Part shown: positions 25,333-33,680 of the stretch, in pieces
How the letters are laid out: every line of letters starts with the position of its first letter
How positions within the stretch are numbered: position 1 is the first letter of the stretch
From: ZC4RG17 sp036380875
GTDB lineage: Bacteria > Actinomycetota > Acidimicrobiia > Spongiisociales > ZC4RG35
Reading direction: 5' to 3'
Assembly: GCA_036380875.1 (NCBI GenBank)
Contig: DASVDX010000041.1
Coordinates: 62,001 to 126,000, forward strand
Length of the DNA: 64,000 nt
Program-made: the position numbers and the translations under genes
The notes under the pieces: generated by a model
Told to the model about the DNA's origin: nothing
The model's database searches: none
What the model saw: the letters and a program-made list of their open reading frames with translations, nothing else

Positions 25333-27254
25333 GTCACCTCGATGGTCCCGTCGGCCAGGACGGTGGCTCGATCCCCGGGAAGGAGAATCGTGGTTCCCAC
25401 CTCTTCTTCGATCACCGCCGGGCCGAGGATCTCCGCCCCGGCGGGCAGCTCCTGGCGCCACCACGCAGACGCCCGCTGCTCCCGGCCGTCGAACACCACA
25501 CCGCGATAGCGAGGCTCCGGCAGAGGTCCCTCCTCGAGAGTCGGCAGACCCTCCCATGTCAGCAAGGGCTGCCCGGCGGCGGCGGCACGAAAGGTGACCA
25601 CCTCGACCGGATCGTCCGGGCGGGCGAACCCGTTGACCTCCTCGTGCAGGGTGTGGAAGCGGGCGACGGCGGACCCGAACGGCTCGCCTTCGCCGACCGG
25701 GACCGGTATCTCGTGCGCCTGTCCCACGTAGCGCATGTCGACGATCCGCTCCACCGAGGCGGGAGATGCGCCGTGGGTCTCCTCGAACTCCCGTGCCACT
25801 CGGTCGGCGACTTCGCCCACCGCCCGGAGAAACGACCCGTCATCGGTGACGAGCACGCTGCGGGCACCGTCGACCCGAGGAGGGGCCATCAGCAAGCCCA
25901 GAGCCGAGAACACCCCGCCGTAGGGAGGGACGGCGACGGCAGCCATGTCGAGGCGGCGGGCCAACGCCGTGGCGTGCAGACCGCCTGCACCTCCGAAGGC
26001 GACCAGCGTCGCCCTCCGGGGATCCGATCCCTGCTCGACAGAAACCCGGCGGATGGCCCGCTCCATGTGTGCCTCGACCACCTCGAGCACACCGGCGGCG
26101 GCGCGCCGCACGTCCATCCCGATGGCCTCTCCGAGTCGACGGAGGGCCTGCTCGGCGAGGTCGGGGCGCAGAGTGAGGCTGCCGCCGAGCCGCCCGTTGG
26201 GATCGATCCGGCCCAGGACCACGTGGGCGTCGGTGACGGTCGGCTCCGTGCCGCCTTGCCCGTATGCGGATGGGCCGGGAAATGCTCCGGCGCTCTGCGG
26301 CCCTACGCGGAGCGACCCACCCGCATCGATCCAGGCGATGCTCCCGCCACCGGCGCCGACGGTGTGCACGCCGACGGAAGGCATGCGGCACACGTAGCCG
26401 TCGATCGCCCTCTCGTAGACGATCTCCGGGCGGCCGCCGTCGATGCGACAGACGTCGGTAGAGGTGCCGCCCATGTCGAACGTGATGAGAGACGAGTACC
26501 CGTGGACACGGCCCATTTCGGAGGAGGCGACCACGCCACCGGCCGGTCCGGACAGAAGGAGGGCGGCGGCGAGGTTGGTGGCTTCGTCGATCGGCATCAG
26601 ACCACCTGACGAGCGCATCACGTGGAGACGCTCGACGATCCCAGCGGCACGCGCGCCCAGGTTCTCGAGGTAGCGGCCCACACGGGGCTGGAGGTAGGCG
26701 TTGAGGACGGTGGTCGAGATTCGCTCGAACTCCCGAAACTCGCCGACCACCCGATGGGAGAGGCTCAGGGGGAAGCCCAGCGGAGCGAGGACTTCGGCTA
26801 GTGCCTCTTCCGTCGTCGGATCGGAGAACGAATAGGCCATCGCCACCGCCACGGCTTCGGGTCGCCGCTCGGCCATCCGTTGTGCGATGCGATCCGGGTC
26901 GTCGAGCCCCCAACGGTCCTCCCGGTCGACCAGTGGGGGCGGGCGGTCGGCGAACACGTCGTAGAGGGAGGGGCGGTCCTGACGGCCGATCTCGATGACG
27001 TCCTCGAACCCAGGGTCGGTGACGAGCACCGTGTCGGCGCCGCGTCGTTCGAGCAGCGCGTTCGTCGCGGCCGTGGTGCCGTGGAGGAGGCTCGTTGCCG
27101 TGCTCACCAAGCGACGCACCCCGTCGAGAACCGCCTCGCTCTGGTCTGCCGTGGTCGCCACCTTTGCCACGGAGAGTGCGCCGTCGCGTACGCAGACGCA
27201 GTCGGTGAAAGTCCCGCCGACGTCGACGGCCACGACTCCCGGGCTGTTGCTCAT
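25326..27254 (-). CDS. hyuA: Hydantoinase A / N-methylhydantoinase (5-oxoprolinase-like) subunit A
   Basis: A 642-residue HyuA-family protein with an ASKHA-type ATPase fold: DVGGTFTDCVCV phosphate-1 motif near the N-terminus, LLHGTTAATNALLERRG, FDMGGTSTDVCRIDGG (phosphate-2), and TVGAGGGSIAWIDAGG followed by the adenosine motif FGGAGGLHA. It couples ATP hydrolysis to ring opening by HyuB. The ATG at 27254 is used because residues before it lack family similarity. It is the first gene of hyuAB and is divergent, 40 bp away, from the Nfu-N gene. Confidence 0.92.
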   Translation of the reverse strand: MSNSPGVVAVDVGGTFTDCVCVRDGALSVAKVATTADQSEAVLDGVRRLVSTATSLLHGTTAATNALLERRGADTVLVTDPGFEDVIEIGRQDRPSLYDVFADRPPPLVDREDRWGLDDPDRIAQRMAERRPEAVAVAMAYSFSDPTTEEALAEVLAPLGFPLSLSHRVVGEFREFERISTTVLNAYLQPRVGRYLENLGARAAGIVERLHVMRSSGGLMPIDEATNLAAALLLSGPAGGVVASSEMGRVHGYSSLITFDMGGTSTDVCRIDGGRPEIVYERAIDGYVCRMPSVGVHTVGAGGGSIAWIDAGGSLRVGPQSAGAFPGPSAYGQGGTEPTVTDAHVVLGRIDPNGRLGGSLTLRPDLAEQALRRLGEAIGMDVRRAAAGVLEVVEAHMERAIRRVSVEQGSDPRRATLVAFGGAGGLHATALARRLDMAAVAVPPYGGVFSALGLLMAPPRVDGARSVLVTDDGSFLRAVGEVADRVAREFEETHGASPASVERIVDMRYVGQAHEIPVPVGEGEPFGSAVARFHTLHEEVNGFARPDDPVEVVTFRAAAAGQPLLTWEGLPTLEEGPLPEPRYRGVVFDGREQRASAWWRQELPAGAEILGPAVIEEEVGTTILLPGDRATVLADGTIEVTW

Positions 27255-27294
27255 CGCCGAGGATCGTACGGCGCCGACGGCTACCCTCGAATCC

Positions 27295-27549
27295 ATGCCT
27301 GTGACCGCCGAACCGACCCCGAACCCGAATGCGATGAAGTTCACGGTTGGCCAGCCGGTCGGCGGGCCGGCCACCTACACGTCGGCGGCCGACGCATCCG
27401 ATCCTACGGCTGCCGAGTTGCTCGAGATCGAAGGCGTGGTGAGCGTCTTCATGACGGCCGACTTCGTGACCTTGACGAAGTCGCCCGAAGCCGACTGGGA
27501 AGCGATCACACCACAGGCGGTGCGGATCCTGGAAACCCGGTTCGGCTGA
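27295..27549 (+). CDS. Stand-alone Scaffold protein Nfu/NifU N-terminal domain protein
   Basis: An 84-residue protein that is only the Nfu_N domain: TAEPTPNPNAMKFTVG at the start, LLEIEGVVSVFMTADFVTLTK in the middle and a final helix ILETRFG. The C-terminal NifU domain with its C-x-x-C cluster ligands, present in full Nfu, is absent. In full Nfu the N domain helps target apo-proteins; alone it may be a scaffold or regulator. The last 44 bp overlap the convergent NUDIX gene. Confidence 0.85.
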   Translation: MPVTAEPTPNPNAMKFTVGQPVGGPATYTSAADASDPTAAELLEIEGVVSVFMTADFVTLTKSPEADWEAITPQAVRILETRFG

Positions 27550-28066
27550 CGCGGGCGACTGCCCGGGCCACCAGCGTCTCCACACCGGAAGCGAGCGGTT
27601 CCGGCAGGCGACCCACTGGAAACCAGGCAACAGCCTCAGACTCTTCGCTCTTCACCGGCTCGACTTCGTCGGCGATGACCACCATCTGCACGTCGAGATG
27701 CCACGCCCCAGGCCGACAAGGCGCCGGGTGACGCGACAAGCCCACGGGTGCCGGGCCCGGCGTGCCCGATATGCCCGTCTCCTCTTCCATCTCCCGGGCC
27801 GCGGCCCCGGCCACGGTGACATCCCCCGGCTCGAAGTGGCCTCCGGGCTGGACCCATCTGCCCATCTTGCGGTGGTAGACGAGGCACACCTCGGCGCCGG
27901 CGGCGGAGACGGGGAGGGCGGAGGCGGTGAAGTGCTCGGGGTGACCCGATCTGTGGAGGCTCTGGAGGTCGGCGGCGACTTCGATCCACTCTGCCGCCAC
28001 GCTGCCGAACACCGAGTCGCACTTCCGCAGGACACGGATCAGATCTTGGCGCAACGCCTCCCTCAC
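27506..28066 (-). CDS. NUDIX hydrolase
   Basis: A 186-residue protein with a Nudix box GHFEPGDVTVAGAAAREMEEETGI (the core is the last part, REMEEETGI, preceded by the glycine loop WVQPGGHFEPGD). It should hydrolyse a nucleoside diphosphate linked to another group, using Mg through the REMEEE glutamates. The subgroup starting near EHFTASALPVSAAGAEVCLVYHRKMGRW is of unknown substrate. It overlaps the Nfu-N gene tail-to-tail by 44 bp and lies 18 bp after the next gene on its strand. Confidence 0.88.
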   Translation of the reverse strand: MREALRQDLIRVLRKCDSVFGSVAAEWIEVAADLQSLHRSGHPEHFTASALPVSAAGAEVCLVYHRKMGRWVQPGGHFEPGDVTVAGAAAREMEEETGISGTPGPAPVGLSRHPAPCRPGAWHLDVQMVVIADEVEPVKSEESEAVAWFPVGRLPEPLASGVETLVARAVARVSRTGFPGSAPPVV

Positions 28067-28084
28067 GCCAGAGAGCGTAGAGAG

Positions 28085-28747
28085 TCAGGCGCCGGGGTCC
28101 TCAACCGGCCAGATGAGACCGGCTCCGTCGACCCATTCCGATGTGGGCTCGACGTCCTCTCGGTGGAGCGAGGGGGGCTCAACGGGGATGGGACCGGCGG
28201 TGACGTCCCAGCCGTCCTCCGTCAGTTCGGTGATGACTTCCCATGCCTCCTCCTCCAAGCGCCGATAGGGATCGTTCCCCTGGGCGGCGAGGCGACGGGC
28301 CAGGACGGTCACCGACGCGGTCGTCGTCGACGTCCACTCCACCTCGAAAGCCCGCACCCACTCGACGTACGAACGGTCACCGCCGGTCGTGTCGCGTGTG
28401 AAGTGGTCCACTACGAACCATTCGGCGAGCGCGGCTGCCGACCATTCGAGATCGGCGGCCGGGAGAGCCATCAGATCTGCCTCCGTGAGCATCGGGGAGG
28501 TCGTCGGCGGTGACGAAGGCGACACCATGGCCGCCGTAGTCGTGGTGATCGCCTCGGTGGGAGCGGCCAGCGTGGTCGGAGGAGGGGCGACCGGTGCGCC
28601 GCCGAGGTGTCGACCGACCGAGACGCCGAGGGCACCGAGGACGATCACAGCCGCCACGACGTAGGCGATCCACCGCCGGTCGGTACGTTCCGTCAGGGAT
28701 TCCCAGGGGATGCGCTCGAAGACCTCGACGTCGCGTTCGTCATCCAC
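28085..28747 (-). CDS. Single-pass membrane protein, hypothetical
   Basis: A 220-residue protein from GTG at 28747: a short acidic cytoplasmic N-terminus (DDERDVEVFERIPWESLTERTDRR), one transmembrane helix (WIAYVVAAVIVLGALGVSVG), a Pro/Thr-rich spacer and a C-terminal extracytoplasmic domain of about 130 residues (ADLEWSAAALAEWFVVDHF, TASVTVLARRLAAQG). The domain resembles no family I can name; its form is that of small actinobacterial envelope proteins. It is divergent from another single-pass protein at 28847. Confidence 0.65.
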   Translation of the reverse strand: MDDERDVEVFERIPWESLTERTDRRWIAYVVAAVIVLGALGVSVGRHLGGAPVAPPPTTLAAPTEAITTTTAAMVSPSSPPTTSPMLTEADLMALPAADLEWSAAALAEWFVVDHFTRDTTGGDRSYVEWVRAFEVEWTSTTTASVTVLARRLAAQGNDPYRRLEEEAWEVITELTEDGWDVTAGPIPVEPPSLHREDVEPTSEWVDGAGLIWPVEDPGA

Positions 28748-28846
28748 AGCGGCGAACGTACGGATGGTCCGATGCCTGTTCAAGGGGGTCGCGCGGCAGG
28801 CGAGAACGCCAGGAAACCCGGCTGGCGTCACTATCGTTGAGCACTC

Positions 28847-29524
28847 ATGGCTGTCAACGCTGACCCCAAACCGGGCCGCTGGATTCTTCCGCTCGTCGTC
28901 CTCGGCATGGTCGCCTTCACATATTTCTTCGTCCGCGCCTTGCCGTCCGGCTCCGAGGAGACCGGCGGTCCCGGGACAACGATCGCCGCCTCCGATACGA
29001 CCGTTCCTGCCAACGGCGAGGAGCCGACGGACGGGACGACTCCGCCCACCTCGCCGCAGGTCGACGCCGAAACCCAGGCCTATCTGGACGGCGTCGCCGG
29101 AGTCCTGGCATCGATCCAGGAGCTTCGTGAGGAGATGGCGGCGATCAACGGCGGGTTCGACGCCGATCCGCGCACCGTTCCATACTCCGAGGCGGTCGAC
29201 CGCCTCACAGCACTGGCGGAGAACGCCGACGGTGCCGTGGCCGAACTCGATGCCCTCACCCCGCCGGCGGCGCTGACTACGAACCACGAGACTATCCGCA
29301 CGGCCGTCACCACGGCGGCGGCCGCGGCCGACGAGGCGCTGGAAGGCCTCCAATCCGACGACGACGGCACGCGACGGCGGGAGGCCGTGGACGCCTTCGA
29401 CCAGGCGGTCTCCGATCTCGAGACAGCGGTCGAAAACGCCCGTTCTGCGGCGGGGCTGGCCGCCCCCGCCACAACGGCTCCCAGCGGGACGACTGACACC
29501 ACCGAGGCCGCTGGGGACGCCTGA
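28847..29524 (+). CDS. Single-pass membrane protein with helical extracytoplasmic domain
   Basis: A 225-residue protein with an N-terminal membrane anchor (WILPLVVLGMVAFTYFFVRAL), a Thr/Gly-rich spacer, and a helical domain of about 120 residues (AYLDGVAGVLASIQELREEMAAI; AALTTNHETIRTAVTTAAAAADEALEGL) that looks like a coiled-coil bundle. It ends in another Thr-rich tail. The stop overlaps the Eis-like gene start by ATGA, so the two are coupled. Function unknown. Confidence 0.7.
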   Translation: MAVNADPKPGRWILPLVVLGMVAFTYFFVRALPSGSEETGGPGTTIAASDTTVPANGEEPTDGTTPPTSPQVDAETQAYLDGVAGVLASIQELREEMAAINGGFDADPRTVPYSEAVDRLTALAENADGAVAELDALTPPAALTTNHETIRTAVTTAAAAADEALEGLQSDDDGTRRREAVDAFDQAVSDLETAVENARSAAGLAAPATTAPSGTTDTTEAAGDA

Positions 29525-30741
29525 TGGGCGTAGCGGTCGGGCCCGTGGACGAAGAACGGGCCGCCGATTTCCTCACGGCGATGGGGCAGGCCTTCGGCTT
29601 CGACACCAGCCAGGACCTGCAAGAGCGCTTCTCGAAGTATTTCGAGTGGGATCGGGCTCGGGCCGCCTACGACGGTGACCGCATCGTCGGGACGCTCGGC
29701 GCCTTCTCGCTGGACCTGACGGTGCCCGGAGGGACGTTGCCGTGTGGCGGCACCACCGTGGTCTCGGTCCTGCCGACGCACCGCAGGCGAGGAATCCTGA
29801 GGCAGCTGATGGATGCCCACTTCGAGGACGTGCGCGCCCGCGAGGAGCCCCTCGCCGGCCTGTGGGCGTCGGAATCCAGCATCTACGGCAGGTTCGGCTA
29901 CGGGTTGGCCGCAGTAGGGCTCGACGTGGAGGTGAGCCGGGCCCACGTCGACTTTCATCGGCTGGCGGCGATGCCGGCGCCAAGCCGGCTCGTCTCGAGG
30001 GAGGAGGCGAGAGAGCTTCTCCCACCCTTCTACGAACAGGAGCGCACCAAGCGCCCCGGATTCTTCGCCCGATCCCCCAACTGGTGGGAGTTCCGCCGCT
30101 TCCACGACGCCGAGTCGGACCGGGGCGGGGCCACCGCCTACCGCTACGCCGTGACAGAGGAGAACGGAGACGTGACAGGCTTCGTCCAGTACCGCTTCAA
30201 GGAGAAATGGGACGAAGGACACGGGCGGGGAACCGTGATCGTCCACGAACTCCTCGGAAGCACGCCAGAGTCGTGGGCCGGACTGTGGAGCCTGGTACTC
30301 AACCACGACCTCACGGAGAGCATCGAGGCCAACAATCGAAGTATCGACGATCCGCTTTTCGGCCTACTCGGCGCCCCGCGGCGAGCGCGCACCACCGTCG
30401 ACGACAGCCTGTGGATCAAGATCCTCGATGTCGAGAAGGCGCTGGAGGGACGTGAGTACGCGGCGAACGTCTCTGCCGTGGTCCGTCTCCACGATCCCAC
30501 CGACGCCACCACGTCGACCTGGCGCCTCGACCTCGCTCCCGACGGCGCCTCGATCAGCGCCACCTCCGACGAGCCCCAGGTGGAGATGGACATGGAGGAC
30601 TTGGCAGCCTGTTTCATGGGCCTCTCCAGATTCGTGGCACTCGGCGCGGCGGGGCGAGTCGGCGGCGAGTTCCACACCCTGCGGGCGCTGGATGCCGCGT
30701 TCAACTGGGCACCACAGCCGTGGTGCCCGGAAGTGTTCTGA
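29524..30741 (+). CDS. Eis-like GNAT acetyltransferase with SCP2-type C-terminal domain
   Basis: A 405-residue protein with the Eis architecture: an N-terminal GNAT domain (VVSVLPTHRRRGILRQLM is the acetyl-CoA loop, then SSIYGRFGYGLA), a second degenerate GNAT domain, and a C-terminal sterol-carrier-like domain (DMEDLAACFMGL, SRFVALGAAGRV), ending in a phenylalanine (PQPWCPEVF). In Eis the C-terminal carboxylate acts in catalysis. Family members acetylate amines such as aminoglycosides or lysine side chains; the natural substrate here is unknown. Coupled by ATGA to the upstream membrane protein. Confidence 0.9.
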   Translation: MGVAVGPVDEERAADFLTAMGQAFGFDTSQDLQERFSKYFEWDRARAAYDGDRIVGTLGAFSLDLTVPGGTLPCGGTTVVSVLPTHRRRGILRQLMDAHFEDVRAREEPLAGLWASESSIYGRFGYGLAAVGLDVEVSRAHVDFHRLAAMPAPSRLVSREEARELLPPFYEQERTKRPGFFARSPNWWEFRRFHDAESDRGGATAYRYAVTEENGDVTGFVQYRFKEKWDEGHGRGTVIVHELLGSTPESWAGLWSLVLNHDLTESIEANNRSIDDPLFGLLGAPRRARTTVDDSLWIKILDVEKALEGREYAANVSAVVRLHDPTDATTSTWRLDLAPDGASISATSDEPQVEMDMEDLAACFMGLSRFVALGAAGRVGGEFHTLRALDAAFNWAPQPWCPEVF

Positions 30742-30755
30742 AGAGAGGCGGGACG

Positions 30756-31679
30756 GTGCGGACCACCCAACTGGGCCAACTCGAGGTATCGGTCATCGGC
30801 CTCGGCTGCAACAACTTCGGCCGCAACCTCGACCTCGAGCAGTCCAAGCAGATAGTGCACGCCGCCCTGGAAGCAGGCATCACCTACTTCGACACCGCCC
30901 GGACCTATGGCGAGGGTCGATCCGAATCATTCCTCGCCGCCGGGCTCGGCCGACATCGCGACGAAGTGGTCATCGCCACGAAGTTCGGGCGGATACCCAG
31001 GCTCCGGGACATCGCCGGGGCGGGACGCGAGGACGTGCGACGGACGGTCGAGGAGAGCTTGGCGGCTCTAGGCACCGACTACATCGACCTGTACCAACTC
31101 CATTTCCCGGATCCGGACGTGCCGATCACCGAGACGCTCGGCGTCCTCTCCGAACTGGTTGCAGAAGGAAAGGTGCGCGAGATCGGATGCGCCAACTTCG
31201 GCGCCTCCCAACTCGAGGAAGCACTCGATGCCTCGGATGCCAATGGTTGGCCGCGGTTCGTCTCCAATCAGGTCCACTACAGCCTCATCCACCGACATCC
31301 GGAAGAAGATGGCCTGGTCGACCTGTGTCTGACCCGTGACGTCACCCTGCTCCCGTACTACCCGTTGGGCAGTGGCCTGCTGACCGGCAAGGTGCGCCGC
31401 GGGGAACAGCCGACCGGTCGGCTGGCCGGAGAGCGGTACAAGCGCTTCCTCACCGACGAGAACTTCGACATCGCCGAGCGTGTCGAGGCCTTCGCCGCCA
31501 GCCGTCAGCTCACGCCTTCACAGGTGGCGCTGGCGTGGCTGCTGAATCGCCCGGGGGTGCGGACCGTGACTCCTGGAGCGACGCGTCCGGAACACGTCGT
31601 GGTCAACGCCTCGGCGGCCGACTGGGAGCCGACGCCAGACGACATCGAAGCTCTCGACCGGCTGGCAGCAGAGGGCTGA
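30756..31679 (+). CDS. Aldo/keto reductase
   Basis: A 307-residue TIM-barrel reductase. The catalytic tetrad is visible in FDTARTYGEG (Asp and Tyr), VIATKFG (Lys) and YQLHFPDPD (His). The NADP region ends with LLNRPGVRTVTPGATRPEHV. It reduces aldehydes or ketones, or oxidises sugars. The GTG at 30756 is chosen because a GA-rich Shine-Dalgarno (AGAGAGGCGGGA) precedes it and the product begins RTTQLGQLEVSVIGLG; an upstream start at 30720 overlaps the Eis-like gene. Convergent with the acyl-CoA synthetase gene (6 bp). Confidence 0.88.
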   Translation: MRTTQLGQLEVSVIGLGCNNFGRNLDLEQSKQIVHAALEAGITYFDTARTYGEGRSESFLAAGLGRHRDEVVIATKFGRIPRLRDIAGAGREDVRRTVEESLAALGTDYIDLYQLHFPDPDVPITETLGVLSELVAEGKVREIGCANFGASQLEEALDASDANGWPRFVSNQVHYSLIHRHPEEDGLVDLCLTRDVTLLPYYPLGSGLLTGKVRRGEQPTGRLAGERYKRFLTDENFDIAERVEAFAASRQLTPSQVALAWLLNRPGVRTVTPGATRPEHVVVNASAADWEPTPDDIEALDRLAAEG

Positions 31680-31685
31680 GCCGAC

Positions 31686-33680
31686 CTATCGAACGAGCCA
31701 GTCGACTCCCACCCACGACTCCCCGTCCCAGATGAGAGGGTTGATCTCCACCTCCCGGACCGGCCCGATCACCGCCCGGCTGACCTTCGAGACGAAGCCG
31801 GCGAGTGCGTCGACATCCGCAGGTGGGGCGCCCCGGAAGCCGTCGAGGAGGGGGCGGCCACGCAACTGGTCGATCAGGCGCCTCGCCTGGTCCTCGGTGA
31901 CCGGAGCCGGGGCGAAGACCACGTCGCGGAGCACTTCGGCGAAGACGCCACCCATTCCCACCGTGACTGTCGGACCGAGAGCTTCGTGGTCTATCGCTCC
32001 CACGATGATCTCGACGCCCGGCCGGTACCTCTGCACTCGGAAGCCTGCGCCGACGGCGCCTATGTCGGCGGCGATTGCCGCGAGCGCACCGAACGCCTCC
32101 TCGACCTCGGCCCGGCCCCGGAGGTCGACACGCACCGCGCCCAACTCGGATCGGTGATGCAGGCCGGGGGCTTCGAGCTTGAGCACCACGGGATATCCGA
32201 TCTGCTCGGCAGCATGCACGACCCCGTCGAAGTCGGCCGCCACCACACCCGTTTCGAGAGGGATTCCCCACTCTTCGAGACCGCCGGTGAGTGCCGGAAG
32301 CTCGACGCCGGAGTCCGGGACCGTCCCCAAGGCATGGAGCGCTCTCATCGCCGCCCGCGGTTCTTCGGTGACGGGCTGCCCCGACCCGCGCAGCTGCTCC
32401 AAACCAGCCGCTCCCTGATCTCCGGCCATCCACAGATGCAGGACAGGAACGGGAGAGTCGAGCCCGATGAGGCCGGCGACGCGCTGTGCGGTATGAGCCG
32501 GCGGATGCGCGGTGGACACGGCGAGGACCATGTCGTAATCGCCAGAGCGAGCCACGAGGTCCACGACTTCGGCGAAACGGCCGGGGCCGCCGATGATGCC
32601 TCCCATATCGACGGGGTTGGCGGCGATCCCGTGGTCGAGGAGCGGTTCCAACGAAGCCCGGAGTTGCTCCCCCGGCGGCGGAAGGTCGACGTCGAGACGA
32701 TCGGCCAGATCGGCGAGGAGGATGGCAGCACCTCCCGAGTGGGTCACGATCCCCGCTCGGGAGCCCGCCGCTGGCTCGGCTGCCGCCAAGAGGGAGGCCA
32801 CATCGAACGCCTCGGCAGGCGTCTCGGCCGACTCAACACCCAGCGATCGGAAGAATCCATCCGTCACGGCACCGGGAACAGCGATCGCACCCGTGTGGGA
32901 GACCGTCATTCGAGAGCCGGTCTCGCCGACACCCAGGCGACAGGCCACCACCCTCTTCCCGAGCCGATGAGCCTTCCGGACCGCGGTGACGAACGACCTC
33001 CCGTCGCGAATGGTTTCGAGAACGACGAGGACTACCCGCACCTCTTCGAGGCTCGCCACGGCCTCCAATGCCTCGCCGAGACCCACGTCGGCCTCGTTGC
33101 CGGTCGAGACGCTGGCGCCCAGGCCCTGTCCTCTGGCGGCAGCCAGGTTGTGGAGGAAGCTCCCGGTCCCTCCGCTCTGGGTCACCAAGCCCACCGGCCC
33201 GGATCGGATCTGTTCCGGGGGCCGGTCGAGGCAGGTGAGGAAGCTCGCCCCCAGCCCGATCGCCGGGCGGATCACACCGCCGCTGTTGGGCCCGATCAGC
33301 CGGGTTCCCACCCGAGCCGCCAGGAGCGCAAGACGGTCCTGGGAGGCCTTCCCCTCAGGCCCCGCCTCGGCGAACCCCGCGCCGAACACGATCACCGCCC
33401 CGACACCGGCGCACTCCATCACGACGGATTCCACGGCCGAGGCGGGGACCGCGGCCACGACGAGGTCGGGCGCGATCGGGAGGTCGGCGACGGTGGGAAA
33501 GACGTCGACGCCGTCGATGTGGGGCCGCCGGGGATTGACCCCCCAGATATCCCCACCGAAGCCGAGGCGGCGCAGGTTCGCCAAGACTCGACCGCCGTGT
33601 TTGGTGGGATCGGACGAGAGACCGACGATCGCCACGTTGGCTGGCGACAGAAGCCGATCAGCCAGGTCGCCTTGGCTCAT
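31686..33680 (-). CDS. Acyl-CoA synthetase (NDP-forming), ACD type
   Basis: A 664-residue fused NDP-forming acyl-CoA synthetase: CoA-binding Rossmann domain (SPANVAIVGLSSDPTKHGG), succinyl-CoA-ligase-like flavodoxin domains (GPVGLVTQSGGTG; VSHTGAIAVPGAV with the likely phosphohistidine), and a C-terminal ATP-grasp (YPVVLKLEAPGLHHRSELGAV, VGMGGVFAEVLRDVVFA). It interconverts acyl-CoA and acid with ADP or GDP phosphorylation. It is last of a four-gene operon, its ATG overlapping the CaiB stop by ATGA, and could release or activate the organic acid product of that pathway. Confidence 0.9.
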   Translation of the reverse strand: MSQGDLADRLLSPANVAIVGLSSDPTKHGGRVLANLRRLGFGGDIWGVNPRRPHIDGVDVFPTVADLPIAPDLVVAAVPASAVESVVMECAGVGAVIVFGAGFAEAGPEGKASQDRLALLAARVGTRLIGPNSGGVIRPAIGLGASFLTCLDRPPEQIRSGPVGLVTQSGGTGSFLHNLAAARGQGLGASVSTGNEADVGLGEALEAVASLEEVRVVLVVLETIRDGRSFVTAVRKAHRLGKRVVACRLGVGETGSRMTVSHTGAIAVPGAVTDGFFRSLGVESAETPAEAFDVASLLAAAEPAAGSRAGIVTHSGGAAILLADLADRLDVDLPPPGEQLRASLEPLLDHGIAANPVDMGGIIGGPGRFAEVVDLVARSGDYDMVLAVSTAHPPAHTAQRVAGLIGLDSPVPVLHLWMAGDQGAAGLEQLRGSGQPVTEEPRAAMRALHALGTVPDSGVELPALTGGLEEWGIPLETGVVAADFDGVVHAAEQIGYPVVLKLEAPGLHHRSELGAVRVDLRGRAEVEEAFGALAAIAADIGAVGAGFRVQRYRPGVEIIVGAIDHEALGPTVTVGMGGVFAEVLRDVVFAPAPVTEDQARRLIDQLRGRPLLDGFRGAPPADVDALAGFVSKVSRAVIGPVREVEINPLIWDGESWVGVDWLVR

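Noticed and set aside
25840..27630. A 596-codon minus-strand frame
   Set aside because: Overlaps hyuA out of frame and is Arg/Gly-rich low complexity.
29524..30741. A drug-resistance call for the Eis-like protein
   Set aside because: Eis-like folds have many natural substrates; resistance cannot be read from the sequence.
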